Assembly: GCA_011523545.1 (NCBI GenBank)
Contig: WTGN01000010.1
Span: forward strand, 83,921 to 147,920
Direction: 5' to 3'
Origin: Chloroflexota bacterium
GTDB taxonomy: Bacteria; Chloroflexota; Anaerolineae; Aggregatilineales; Phototrophicaceae
DNA length: 64,000 nt
Shown: piece by piece, positions 43,557-52,714 of the stretch
How the letters are laid out: each line of letters opens with the position of its first letter
How positions within the stretch are numbered: the first letter of the stretch is position 1
Translations under genes and position numbers: made by a program
The notes under the pieces: model-generated
Database searches by the model: none
Told to the model about the DNA's origin: nothing
The model's input: only the letters and a program-made list of their open reading frames with translations

Positions 43557-44552
43557 CTACTCCTCTTCCATCATGTCGGGTATCGGCACAATATCACCCG
43601 CGACGATGCCGGCGATCGTCTCATCCGCAATCGCCATCAGTTCTTCGCTGATTTCGAAGTCCTTGTCATATTCCATCACCAGCCCGCCGTTCTCGAGCGT
43701 CAACTTATAATACTCGCCGCCCAATAGGCCTTCCTTGATGTTGCTGATCATATCGAGCAAGAGGACTTCCCACTTGTAAATCTGAAAGGCGACGCCGATA
43801 TCTTCAGACAATTCATCCTGGCTGGCATCGGAACCGAACCAGAGCACATCGTTCGCAACCGCCACCGCGATCGGGCCGACGACCATCTGCGCCGTGCCGG
43901 TCAAGATGTCGGCGCCGTTGGCGAGATGCGTCTCAGCCGCCTCCGTCGCCAGCGGGACATCGCTGAAGGAGCCGATGAATACAATGTTGACCGCAATATC
44001 TTCGTCGACAGAAGCGACCCCGTTGGCGAAACCGTCGGCATACAACTTGCCATCGCCGACCTCAATCGGGCCGACCAAGCCAACCACGCGCGTCTCGGTG
44101 AGGTGGGCCGCCAAGACGCCGTTGAAATATCCGCCTTCGTCAGAGGCAGCCGCATAGCTGTACACATTGTCCATGCCAAAGGTGTCTTGCCGCGTTCCCC
44201 AGGCGAAGGACACATCGCTGAATTCCGCCGCCAGTTCCTCCACGATGGGTCCATATTGAGAGCCATGCGCGATCACCAGCTGAAACTCGCCCGACGCCGC
44301 CCAGTCTCGCAAGGCCACCGCCGCGTCATCCACGATATATGTGCTGTCCTGAACCGTGAACTCGAAGGCCTCTTCGCCAAGCTCCTCCTGAATCGCCACC
44401 AGCGCGTCATACATGCTCTGGCTGAAGGCGAGGTCATTCGTTGCGCTAGGCATCAATGCTGCGATGCGAAACACCTCCTCATGCGCCAGCGCTGCCCCAT
44501 GCGTGACAAGAAACAGAACCAACAAGCCTATTGCCAAAATCTTCTTCATCAT
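43557..44552 (-). CDS. BMP-family substrate-binding protein
   Basis: A 331-residue secreted binding protein with signal peptide 1-23 (LLVLFLVTHGAALA) and the same motifs as the adjacent copy (RIAALMPSATNDLAFSQSM, LVIAHGSQYG, GLVGPIEVGDGKLYADGF). The full C-terminal helix is present (EELMAIADETIAGIVAG). No lipobox Cys, like the duplicated BMP at 2360. It is the third gene of the operon, after the two permeases. Confidence 0.92.
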   Translation of the reverse strand: MMKKILAIGLLVLFLVTHGAALAHEEVFRIAALMPSATNDLAFSQSMYDALVAIQEELGEEAFEFTVQDSTYIVDDAAVALRDWAASGEFQLVIAHGSQYGPIVEELAAEFSDVSFAWGTRQDTFGMDNVYSYAAASDEGGYFNGVLAAHLTETRVVGLVGPIEVGDGKLYADGFANGVASVDEDIAVNIVFIGSFSDVPLATEAAETHLANGADILTGTAQMVVGPIAVAVANDVLWFGSDASQDELSEDIGVAFQIYKWEVLLLDMISNIKEGLLGGEYYKLTLENGGLVMEYDKDFEISEELMAIADETIAGIVAGDIVPIPDMMEEE

Positions 44553-44601
44553 TGCCCCTCTATTCCTTCCATCTAATTTCCATCGTCAATTCTATCGAAA
44601 T

Positions 44602-44678
44602 CTGTAGGGGCGAGACTTGTCTCGCCCTTCCGCGCGCACAGTGCCAAGCGCGGGCGACCCACCGGCTCGCCCCTACAG
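44602..44678. repeat. Full-length GTAGGGGCGA palindromic repeat
   Basis: Inverted ends CTGTAGGGGCGAG / CTCGCCCCTACAG enclosing GGCGAGACTTGTCTCGCC and GGGCGACCCACCGGCTCGCCC, between permease and BMP genes. Confidence 0.85.
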
Positions 44679-44703
44679 ACTCGCATTTGCTGAAACAAGC
44701 ACT

Positions 44704-45654
44704 CTACTCCCCCCGCTCATAGGGCTTGGTCAGGGCGGTCGGCTGCTCATGCCGCTTGGTGGCGAAGACTAGCGCAATAATCGTGATCACATAAGGCGCC
44801 ATCACCGCGAACTCGGACGGAATGTCCGCCCCGATCACCTTGATCTGCAATTGCAGCGCGTTGACAAAACTGAAGAGCATCGCCCCGGCCGCCACCGTCC
44901 AGGGCCGCCAGCCACCGAAGTAAACCAGGGCGACCGCGATGAAGCCCTGCCCGGCCGTCAGATTCTGCTGGAACAGATTGATCAGCGCGATCGAAAGCGA
45001 CGCCCCCGCCAGCCCCGCCAGCATGCCGCCGATTGTCGTTGTCGCATAACGTACCCGCGCCACGCTGACGCCCATCGCATCGGCCGCCTCCGGGTTCTGC
45101 CCCACCGCCCGGATCATCAAACCGAAAGTCGTGTTGTTCAGCACATAAGCCGAAATCGGCACCAGCGCAAAGGCGACATAAACGAGCAGGTTATGATGAA
45201 AGAATATCTGGCCGACGATTGGCAAATCAGTCAGCAGCGGGAATTCAAGCCGCGGGAATCCATTCACCGACTTCGGCGTGCCCACCCACTGCTGGAAGAG
45301 CAGCTCGCTAAGCCCCAGGCCGAAGAGGTAAACGCCGATGCCGCTGATGCCTTGTTTCGCTTTCAGGGTCACACTGACGAAAGCCATCGCCAAGCCCATC
45401 AAGCCGCCCACGATCAAGGCGACCGCGACGCCGAGCAGCAGACTGGCCGGCTCGCTCATCGTCTCGCCTTGCTGCGCCAGATGCACCGCGTAGAAGCCGG
45501 TGAAGGCGCCCATCAGCATCATGCCGTCGACGCCCAAATTGAGCACGCCGCTGCGCTGGGCGAAGGTCTCGCCCAATGCGGCGAAGATATAAGGCGTCGC
45601 CAAGCGGATGGCCGAGGCAAAGACGCTGGCGGTCAGAATCTCATCCAGGCCCAT
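44704..45654 (-). CDS. BMP-type ABC transporter permease 2
   Basis: A 316-residue permease with about eight to ten hydrophobic segments, of the branched-chain/ribose/nucleoside class (YufQ-like). Motifs: FAALGETFAQRSGVLNLGVD near the start and GVSVARVRYATTTIGGMLAG later. Its start overlaps the end of permease 1 by one base. Confidence 0.92.
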   Translation of the reverse strand: MGLDEILTASVFASAIRLATPYIFAALGETFAQRSGVLNLGVDGMMLMGAFTGFYAVHLAQQGETMSEPASLLLGVAVALIVGGLMGLAMAFVSVTLKAKQGISGIGVYLFGLGLSELLFQQWVGTPKSVNGFPRLEFPLLTDLPIVGQIFFHHNLLVYVAFALVPISAYVLNNTTFGLMIRAVGQNPEAADAMGVSVARVRYATTTIGGMLAGLAGASLSIALINLFQQNLTAGQGFIAVALVYFGGWRPWTVAAGAMLFSFVNALQLQIKVIGADIPSEFAVMAPYVITIIALVFATKRHEQPTALTKPYERGE

Positions 45655-46889
45655 CAGCCCGCCTCCTCCGCCTCATCCAATCCCTCCGGCGTCTCCTGCA
45701 AGCTCACCCGCCGCTTGCTGCGCTGGATGATGAAAATCTCGCTGCTGACGACGAAGACTACGATCAAGCCATTAACCGCTGTGATCAGCGACGCCGGCAC
45801 GCCTAATTCGCGCTGCATCTTCTGCGCGCCGACCAGCAGCCCGCCGAAAAACGCGGCCGCCGGTATCGCCCCAATCGGGTTCAACCCGCCGAACAGCGCC
45901 GCCACAATGCCATTAAATCCGGCCGCCCCGGTGAAACCCGCCGGCGAGCCATCGGTCTGCAAGCGATACTGCAAGCCCAAGACCTGCACCACGCCGGCCA
46001 ATCCGGCGAAGCCGCCCGCCAAAAACATCGAGAACATCATCTGCCGCTTGACATTGATGCCGGCGTAACTGGACGCCCGCTGATTCTCGCCCACCGCCCG
46101 GATGCGATAGCCCCAGGACGTGCGCCAAAGGAATATGTAGATGACCACCGCCAGGGCAATCGCGATGATTAAACCCCAGTGCAAGCGCGTGCGAGCGAAC
46201 AAATGCGGATCGCCGATGGGCAGGGACAAGCGCGGAAGCTGCGCCGCCGTAACCAGCCTGGCCGTCTTCGGTATGTTGTTGAAGCCCGCTTCCGCCGGGT
46301 CCAGCAGAATCCCGTTCAGCAAGAAGTTCATCATCTGCACCGCGATCTGGTTGAGCATTATGGTGCTCAAAATCTCGTTCACGTCAAAATAGGCTTTGAG
46401 GAAACCGGCCAGCCCGCCATAGAGCGCGCCGGCGATGAAGCCGCCGACTAGCGAACACGCCACGATGATCAGATCAAAGGCGCCTCGCTCCTTGGCCAGC
46501 TCGGGCGGGACGCGCATTTCGCCCATGATCAGCGCGATGGTCACGCCCGCCAATGCGCCCGCGATCATCTGCCCCTCGCCGCCGATGTTGATCATGCCGC
46601 CGCGAAAGGCGATCGTGATGCCGATGCCGACAAAGAGAATCGGCGTCGCTTTCACCAAGGTCTCCGCCGTCGCATTCTCTGACCCGGCCGCGCCCTTCAG
46701 CATGAAGTCATAAGCTTCCAGCGGGTTCGCATTGAGGGCGAGCAAAAGCACAGATGCGACAAGCAGCGCCAAAAGCAAGGCGATGAGCACCGGCGCAAAA
46801 TCAATCAGCCGATTTAGACGACCCGCCAAGGCCGACTGCGAAATGCTGGAAGCCTTGTTCAAAGCATCAACATCCTTATGCGATAACAA
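45654..46889 (-). CDS. BMP-type ABC transporter permease 1
   Basis: A 411-residue permease (YufP-like) and first gene of the operon. Motifs: FRGGMINIGGEGQMIAGALA, GLAGFLKAYFDVNEILSTIM, IRAVGENQRASSYAGINV. No ATG fits the N-terminus; the frame's first usable codon is TTG at 46889 (LLSHKDVDALNKA), so the start is uncertain by some residues. I looked for a purine-type riboswitch in 46890-47090 and found none. Confidence 0.9.
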   Translation of the reverse strand: MLSHKDVDALNKASSISQSALAGRLNRLIDFAPVLIALLLALLVASVLLLALNANPLEAYDFMLKGAAGSENATAETLVKATPILFVGIGITIAFRGGMINIGGEGQMIAGALAGVTIALIMGEMRVPPELAKERGAFDLIIVACSLVGGFIAGALYGGLAGFLKAYFDVNEILSTIMLNQIAVQMMNFLLNGILLDPAEAGFNNIPKTARLVTAAQLPRLSLPIGDPHLFARTRLHWGLIIAIALAVVIYIFLWRTSWGYRIRAVGENQRASSYAGINVKRQMMFSMFLAGGFAGLAGVVQVLGLQYRLQTDGSPAGFTGAAGFNGIVAALFGGLNPIGAIPAAAFFGGLLVGAQKMQRELGVPASLITAVNGLIVVFVVSSEIFIIQRSKRRVSLQETPEGLDEAEEAG

Positions 46890-47153
46890 TGCGGACTACG
46901 ACTCATTATAGTTAAGGCCTCTCACTTAGCAATAATATCCTGCGCCTGTCGCCCCGTAGTATGCCAAGTTTTCGTCGCTAATACAACTTTCGGCCAGCCG
47001 CCAATCACATTTCGCCGAAATTACAGTCCTTGTCGGCAGGACCTGGCAGACCGTCCGCCTCCGAAAACATAACAGCCTCCACCGGCTGCGCCGCTGTGTC
47101 TCTGTGGAAAATGAATCTTTGTGTCTTGGCGCGTCTTCAAATACAATGAAACT

Positions 47154-49259
47154 ATGACCTCCCTACCGAGTTACGAGCTTGGCAATTTCAAGTTTCGCGC
47201 AGGCAGGCCGCGGCCCTTCGGCGCGACCGTCACCCCAGACGGCATCAATTTCTCCATATTCTCTTGTTACGCCACCTCCTGCAGTCTCGTCTTGTTTGAG
47301 CGGGGCGCGGAAACGCCGCTGGTGGAGATCCCATTTCTTGAATCCTTCCGCACCGGTGACGTCTATGCCATGACCGTGCTCGATTTGGACCCGAACGCCA
47401 TCGAATACGGCTTCCGGCTTGACGGCCTCTTTGAACCGGCCGACGGCCATCGCTTCAACGCCCAGCGCATTTTGCTCGATCCTTACGCCAAGTCCATCGG
47501 CGGGCTGGATAAGTGGGCTGAGCCCGGCGGCAGAGAGGGCATCTTCCCCTATCGCGCTCGCCCTTATGTGGAGGACTTTGATTGGGAAGGCGACCGGCAG
47601 CTCAACATCCCGCTGCAAGATATCGTCGCCTACGAATTGCACGCGCGCGGCTTCACCGCCCACGCCTCATCTCAGGTCAGCGCGCCCGGCGCCTTCGCCG
47701 CCATCATCGAGAAAATCCCCTATCTCAAAAGCCTCGGCGTCAACTGCATCGAGCTGATGCCCGTCTTCGAATTTGACGAGCTGGATAATGACCTTATGAA
47801 TCCCGAAACCGGCGAACAGCTGCGGAATTTCTGGGGTTACAACCCCGTTGGTTTCTTCGCGCCCAAAGCCGGTTACGCCGCCTGCGCCGATGCCCCGCGC
47901 GAGCTGAAATCACTGGTGAAAGCCTGCCATCAAGCCGGCATCGAAGTCTGGCTGGATGTCGTCTTCAATCACACCGCCGAAGGCAATGAGAACGGACCAA
48001 CCATCTCCTACCGCGGCATCGACAACAGCATCTATTACCTGTTGAAGCCCGATGGCAGTTACTACAACTTCAGCGGCGTCGGCAATACCGTCAACTGCAA
48101 CCATCCCGTCGTCCGCGTCGTCTTGCTCGATTGCCTGCGTTACTGGGTCAGCGAATACCATATTGACGGCTTTCGCTTCGATCTGGCATCGAGCATGGGG
48201 CGTGATCCCAAAGGCCTGCCCGATCCTGACCCGCCCTTGCTGGAGGTCCTGGCTTATGATCCGCTGCTGGCGAATACAAAGCTGATCGCTGAAGCCTGGG
48301 ATGCCAGCGGCTTGTATCAGGTGGGCAGCTTCCCGGCTTACGGGCGCTGGGCGGAATGGAACGGCCGCTACCGCGATGATCTGCGCCGCTTCGTCAAAGG
48401 CGACGCCGGCATGGTTGGCGCGATGGCGGCGCGGATTCAAGGCTCGCCGGATATCTATGGCGAGCGCGGCCCCTGCGCCTCGGTCAACTTCGTCACCGCC
48501 CATGACGGCTTCACCCTGCGCGATCTGGTGTCGTTCAACCACAAGCACAACCTCGCCAACGGCGAAGACAATCGCGATGGCATGGACGAAAACCTCAGCT
48601 GGAATTGCGGCAGCGAAGGTCCCGCCGCCGATGCCGAAGTCAAGGGCCTGCGCGAGCGGCAAATGAAGAACTTCCTCAGCATACTCCTGCTCAGCCAGGG
48701 GGTGCCTATGCTGCTGATGGGCGACGAAATCGGCCATAGCAAAGGCGGCAATAATAACAGCTACTGCCACGACGATGAGATGAACTACTTCGATTGGGGC
48801 GCGCTCGGGGCGAATGCGTCGCTGTTCCGCTTCACACAGCATCTGATCCGAATCCGCCAGGCGCATCCGGTCTTGCGCCGCCGCACATATCTGAAGCATC
48901 TGCCCGCGGACGCGCGGAATGGCGGCCAGTTCTGCGAGAGCATCTCTTTCCATGGCCGCGAACCCTGGGCGCCCGATTGGTCAGACGAGAGCCGTCAACT
49001 GGCGGTGATGCTTTGCGGCGCCAGCAGCGGCGACGACGAGGCCGCCGCCGATATCCTGTATCTGATCATGAACGCCTACTGGGAGACGGCCAATTTTGCC
49101 TTGCCGCGCCTGCCGCAACGCCTGACCTGGCATGTCGCCGTCAACACCAGCATGAGCCCGCCCCATGACAGCCACCCGCCCGGGCAGGCGATGCCGCTGG
49201 ATGATCAGGACCTGATGATTGTCGGCGCGCGCTCAGTTGTCCTCCTGGTCGCTGGATGA
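47154..49259 (+). CDS. glgX: Glycogen debranching enzyme (isoamylase type)
   Basis: A 701-residue GH13 enzyme that removes alpha-1,6 branches. An N-terminal CBM48/isoamylase domain (residues 15-100, PFGATVTPDGINFSIFS) precedes the catalytic barrel: VVFNHTAEGN, DGFRFDLASSMGRD with the nucleophile Asp, LIAEAWDASG with the acid Glu, and VTAHDGFTLRDLVSFNHKHN. The ATG at 47154 begins at MTSLPSYEL; the in-frame start at 47121 is within a repeat. It is a single gene with a CACAGAG-type element immediately before it. Confidence 0.95.
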   Translation: MTSLPSYELGNFKFRAGRPRPFGATVTPDGINFSIFSCYATSCSLVLFERGAETPLVEIPFLESFRTGDVYAMTVLDLDPNAIEYGFRLDGLFEPADGHRFNAQRILLDPYAKSIGGLDKWAEPGGREGIFPYRARPYVEDFDWEGDRQLNIPLQDIVAYELHARGFTAHASSQVSAPGAFAAIIEKIPYLKSLGVNCIELMPVFEFDELDNDLMNPETGEQLRNFWGYNPVGFFAPKAGYAACADAPRELKSLVKACHQAGIEVWLDVVFNHTAEGNENGPTISYRGIDNSIYYLLKPDGSYYNFSGVGNTVNCNHPVVRVVLLDCLRYWVSEYHIDGFRFDLASSMGRDPKGLPDPDPPLLEVLAYDPLLANTKLIAEAWDASGLYQVGSFPAYGRWAEWNGRYRDDLRRFVKGDAGMVGAMAARIQGSPDIYGERGPCASVNFVTAHDGFTLRDLVSFNHKHNLANGEDNRDGMDENLSWNCGSEGPAADAEVKGLRERQMKNFLSILLLSQGVPMLLMGDEIGHSKGGNNNSYCHDDEMNYFDWGALGANASLFRFTQHLIRIRQAHPVLRRRTYLKHLPADARNGGQFCESISFHGREPWAPDWSDESRQLAVMLCGASSGDDEAAADILYLIMNAYWETANFALPRLPQRLTWHVAVNTSMSPPHDSHPPGQAMPLDDQDLMIVGARSVVLLVAG

Positions 49260-49317
49260 TTGATCGTCCGCGCATCGCCTGCGGAATGCCTCTGTGACCT
49301 CGGCGCCTCTGTGGTGA

Positions 49318-50829
49318 ATGACTATGTTCCTTGATACCCTGGCGCGCCATTGCCGCGAACAACCGGAAAAAGTCGCCATCGAATTCCAGGGCGCGCGTCC
49401 GGTCACCTATGGCCAGCTGGCTGACACTGTGAAGCGGACGGGCAACTATCTGATTTCTCTGGGTGTCAAACCGGGTGATCGCCTGGCCGTGCAGCTGCCG
49501 AAGCGCCTGCCCTTCATCTATCTGCACCTGGCCGCCGTTGAGATCGGCGCCGTCTTTCTGCCGCTCAATCCGGCTTATCCGGTGGCGGAGCTGCGCTACT
49601 TCCTGGCCGATTCAGGGGCGCGGCTGCTGTTTGCCGACAGCGAGCAGCGGCTGGCCATCGAATCGCTGCAGCGCGAATTGCCCAGCCTGCAAAGGGCGAT
49701 CTTCATCGCCGACGACGAAAACTGGGCGTCCCGCGTCGCGGCCTATCCGGCCGAGCGAGCTGCGCCTCTGCCGCGCGACAGGCATCAAACGGCCATGATG
49801 CTCTACACCAGCGGCACCACCAGCCGCCCCAAAGGCGCCCTGATCAGCCATGGCAATCTGAGCGCCAACATCGACTCCCTGCATGAGGCCTGGGGCTGGC
49901 GCGCCAAGGATACGCTGCTGCATGTCCTGCCGCTTTTTCATGTGCATGGGCTGGTCGTCGCGCTGCATGGCGCCCTGCATGCCGGCGCGAGCGTGTTTAT
50001 GCCGCCCGCATTTGACGCGGCGGCCGCGCTGGAGCTGCTCTGCTCGCGCCGTTTCTCCGTCTTTATGGCTGTGCCGACGATGCACCGCCGCCTGCATCAA
50101 CTGGCGAAAGGACGCCGCTTCGACCTCAGCCATCTTCGCCTGATGACCTCCGGCTCCGATCGCTTGCCCGATGACCTCTTCTTCGGTTATCAAGAGACCT
50201 TCAACGTCACCCTGCTGGAGCGCTATGGCATGACCGAGACCGGCATGAACCTGTCGAATCCACTGCATGGAGAGCGGCGCGTTGGCTCGGTGGGGGCGCC
50301 GCTGCCCGGCGTTACGGCGCGCATTGTCGATCCCGAAACCGAGATGCCGCTGCCCGATGGCGCGGTCGGCGAGCTGCAGATCAAAGGCGCGCACGTATTC
50401 AAAGGCTACTGGGGTCAGCCGGAGAAGACCGCCGAAGCCTTCAGCGATGACGGCTGGTTGCGCACCGGCGATATGGCCCTGCGCGAAGCGGACGGCTACT
50501 ATACGCTCAAGGGACGGGCCAAAGACCTGATCATCACCGGCGGCTTGAACGTCTATCCGCCCGAAGTCGAGCTCGCCCTGATGCGCCATCCGGCCGTCGC
50601 CGCTTGCGCAGTGATCGGCTGCCCGGATGAAGAATGGGGCGAACAAGTGCTGGCGGCTGTCATCCTGCGCGCGGGGCAGGCGGCGGACGAGAGCGAGATC
50701 TGCGCCTTCTGCCGCGAGCAGCTGGCCGCCTACAAAGCGCCGCGGCGCGTGCTCTTCGTCGATGCCTTCCCCGCCAATGCCCTGGGCAAAATCCAAAAGT
50801 CCAAGCTGCGCGAGGACCTTTGCGGTTGA
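49318..50829 (+). CDS. AMP-forming acyl-CoA synthetase (malonyl-CoA synthetase MatB-like)
   Basis: A 503-residue adenylate-forming ligase. Motifs: [70 protein letters not shown] and catalytic Lys in [14 protein letters not shown]. The [16 protein letters not shown] block and VGAPLPGV are characteristic of malonate-type (MatB) synthetases, but medium-chain acyl substrates are possible. A repeat-derived GCCTCTGTGGTGAATG lies directly before the ATG. Confidence 0.85.
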   Translation: MTMFLDTLARHCREQPEKVAIEFQGARPVTYGQLADTVKRTGNYLISLGVKPGDRLAVQLPKRLPFIYLHLAAVEIGAVFLPLNPAYPVAELRYFLADSGARLLFADSEQRLAIESLQRELPSLQRAIFIADDENWASRVAAYPAERAAPLPRDRHQTAMMLYTSGTTSRPKGALISHGNLSANIDSLHEAWGWRAKDTLLHVLPLFHVHGLVVALHGALHAGASVFMPPAFDAAAALELLCSRRFSVFMAVPTMHRRLHQLAKGRRFDLSHLRLMTSGSDRLPDDLFFGYQETFNVTLLERYGMTETGMNLSNPLHGERRVGSVGAPLPGVTARIVDPETEMPLPDGAVGELQIKGAHVFKGYWGQPEKTAEAFSDDGWLRTGDMALREADGYYTLKGRAKDLIITGGLNVYPPEVELALMRHPAVAACAVIGCPDEEWGEQVLAAVILRAGQAADESEICAFCREQLAAYKAPRRVLFVDAFPANALGKIQKSKLREDLCG

Positions 50830-50906
50830 TTTCCCGCATTTCGTATTCGCCAGCGCAACAGGTACAATAGCGGCATCAGCATAGTGCTGAAAGGTGTGGA
50901 CAAGGC

Positions 50907-51476
50907 ATGGAAGTTAAAGAGCGAATCATATCAGCCGAACGCTTCTTCGAGTTGGATCAATTGCCGGAATATCAAGATCGCGTCCTCGAACTCGTCGAAG
51001 GGAGACTCGTCGAATTGTCTAAGCCAGGCAGAAAACACGGTGTCATTACAATGCGTTTGGCTATGAGGATTGCCAACCATGTGGCGGCGAATGAACTGGG
51101 CGAGGTACCTTCCTCGGAAACTGGTTTTGCGCTTGAGCGAAATCAATACGGGCGAGACACTGTTCGCGGATTGGACATCGCCTTCGTCAGCAAGGTGAGA
51201 GTGCCTGACGAATTGGAAAATGCATGGTACGAAAGGGGACCTGACCTAGCGGTCGAAGTGGTCTCCCCCAGCAACAAAGCGGACGACATCCACCTGAAAG
51301 TCATGCAGCTCTTAAACGCGGGCACGCGCCTCGTCTGGCTTGTGTATCCCGAAAGCCGCACGGTCGTGACGCAGACCGCCGAGGTCGCCAGGACGCTGCG
51401 CGAAGACGATATGCTCTCCGGAGGCGAGGTGCTGCCCGGCTTTGAAATCCGCGTCGGCGATATTTTTCCGAGCTGA
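50907..51476 (+). CDS. Uma2-family (DUF820) protein
   Basis: A 189-residue protein of the Uma2/DUF820 group, a PD-(D/E)XK-like fold with putative nuclease function. The pattern is ERFFELDQLPEYQDRVLELVEGRLVE at the start, GLDIAFVSK (the Asp of the core), GPDLAVEVVSPSNKADD with E-V-x-S, and RLVWLVYPESRTV. These genes are often present in many copies in filamentous and Chloroflexota genomes; the biological role is unclear. Confidence 0.85.
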   Translation: MEVKERIISAERFFELDQLPEYQDRVLELVEGRLVELSKPGRKHGVITMRLAMRIANHVAANELGEVPSSETGFALERNQYGRDTVRGLDIAFVSKVRVPDELENAWYERGPDLAVEVVSPSNKADDIHLKVMQLLNAGTRLVWLVYPESRTVVTQTAEVARTLREDDMLSGGEVLPGFEIRVGDIFPS

Positions 51477-51506
51477 CGGCGTCCGGCTGCACGATTGAGA
51501 AGATTA

Positions 51507-52175
51507 ATGCAGAGCGCCTCCAGATTCATCAAACGGACCGCTGCTTCCGCAAAAGAGAGAATTACGAACCGTCCCTACGTTTCGCTAATAGTCTTTGTGA
51601 TCATAGTTGTTTTGACATCAGCGTCGGGATACGCCCGTTATCAGCACGTTCAGGTCGAACTCGAAGCCCAGCAAAACCTGTTGAATAGAATTCAGCGAGG
51701 CTTCGACAATTGGCGAGACGATTTGTCGAAACGAGTGAGTGACGTAACAGCCGGCATCCAAGGCACGGCGCAAGGTGCGGGAAACATCATCGGCGGCGCC
51801 TGGGGCATCATCAGTTATGTTGTGAAAGCGGTACTGGATTTCATCGGCAACCTTCATATTATGATTCCAGTAACAATCATCTATTTCGGCGTCGGCTTCT
51901 TTGGGACGCTCAAGATGAGAGTGGCGACGCTCCTCGGCGCGCTGATTGCATTTTGGGTATCGACTGGCGCTGGAATCATCCAGGGAAGCATCATAGGTTT
52001 GTTCGCCATTGCCGCTCTACTGCTCTGGAATAAAGTTGATCCGCGCTTGCTTTCTGTGATTCAAGGTCTGCCCAAGAAGCTCAAAGTCAAACTTCAGCAG
52101 CTGCGCGACCGTTCCAATCGGCATTCATCGCCCGAAGCCGAGCCAGTCGACGCGGCGGCGGACGCTCGTGGATAA
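51507..52175 (+). CDS. Membrane protein of unknown function
   Basis: A 222-residue protein. One membrane segment is at about residues 24-44 (VSLIVFVIIVVLTSASGYA), then a helical stretch (HVQVELEAQQNLLNRIQRGF, coiled-coil-like), and two or three further hydrophobic segments between about 95 and 175. The C-terminal tail is basic and then acidic. The ATG at 51507 has GAGAAG just upstream; a TTG at 51495 is an alternative. It follows the Uma2 gene by 30 bases. No family recognised. Confidence 0.65.
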   Translation: MQSASRFIKRTAASAKERITNRPYVSLIVFVIIVVLTSASGYARYQHVQVELEAQQNLLNRIQRGFDNWRDDLSKRVSDVTAGIQGTAQGAGNIIGGAWGIISYVVKAVLDFIGNLHIMIPVTIIYFGVGFFGTLKMRVATLLGALIAFWVSTGAGIIQGSIIGLFAIAALLLWNKVDPRLLSVIQGLPKKLKVKLQQLRDRSNRHSSPEAEPVDAAADARG

Positions 52176-52315
52176 GGGTTATTCACAACTCGCCGTACCG
52201 AAGAGCGGGCCACTTAACGAGTCGCCCCTACAAAACGCTATTTTGCACTCGTCCCTAACGCTTGCCATGCCCCCCATCGCCCTTGAACGCCGGGCGGGCC
52301 GCTTCCGTGGCGGCT

Positions 52316-52627
52316 TCAAGTCGAGCTAATGACTTCCGCATCTGCGCGCTTGGTCCGCGTGTCGTTGCTGATGGGCGCCCGGGTCCTCGGCTTCGGCTCT
52401 GGCACCGGTACACCGCGCTTAAGCCGAAAATAAATGTAATCTTCGCGGACGGTTTTCAGTTCCTCTATCGCGCTTTCAACTGTTTCCCCCTGCGCTGAGC
52501 AAGAAGGCATCTCGGGCAGGTATGCGACCCAGACATGTATACTGTTTTCATCTTCTTCACGCTCAACAGCCACTTGATAGCCGCGGGCCGCCAGCCGGAT
52601 AGCCTGGTCAAGCAATTCTTGATCCAT
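52316..52627 (-). CDS. HicB-like (type II antitoxin fold) protein, no HicA partner
   Basis: A 103-residue protein. The core YQVAVEREEDENSIHVWVAYLPEMPSC...GETVESAIEELKTVREDYI is the HicB partial-RNaseH-like pattern (strand-strand-LPE..ScsaQGeT..eAi.n...ai). No HicA toxin (about 60-80 residues) lies next to it. The C-terminal tail is basic and proline-rich rather than a helix-turn-helix. It may be an orphan regulator or antitoxin remnant. Confidence 0.65.
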   Translation of the reverse strand: MDQELLDQAIRLAARGYQVAVEREEDENSIHVWVAYLPEMPSCSAQGETVESAIEELKTVREDYIYFRLKRGVPVPEPKPRTRAPISNDTRTKRADAEVISST

Positions 52628-52714
52628 GAATTATTGCCTGACGAGAGTGTCTATTTTTATGGTGGGCGACTCACCGAGTCGCCCCTACGTCTTTTGTAGG
52701 GTAATGCGCTGTCA

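Noticed and set aside
46890..47153. Possible purine riboswitch before the BMP transporter operon
   Set aside because: The operon type suggested it, but conserved purine-aptamer core sequences are not present on the minus strand; only a CACAGAG repeat and plain sequence are seen.
51495..52175. Possible holin/phage lysis protein
   Set aside because: It has several membrane segments, but length, a coiled-coil-like stretch and absence of phage neighbours do not support this.
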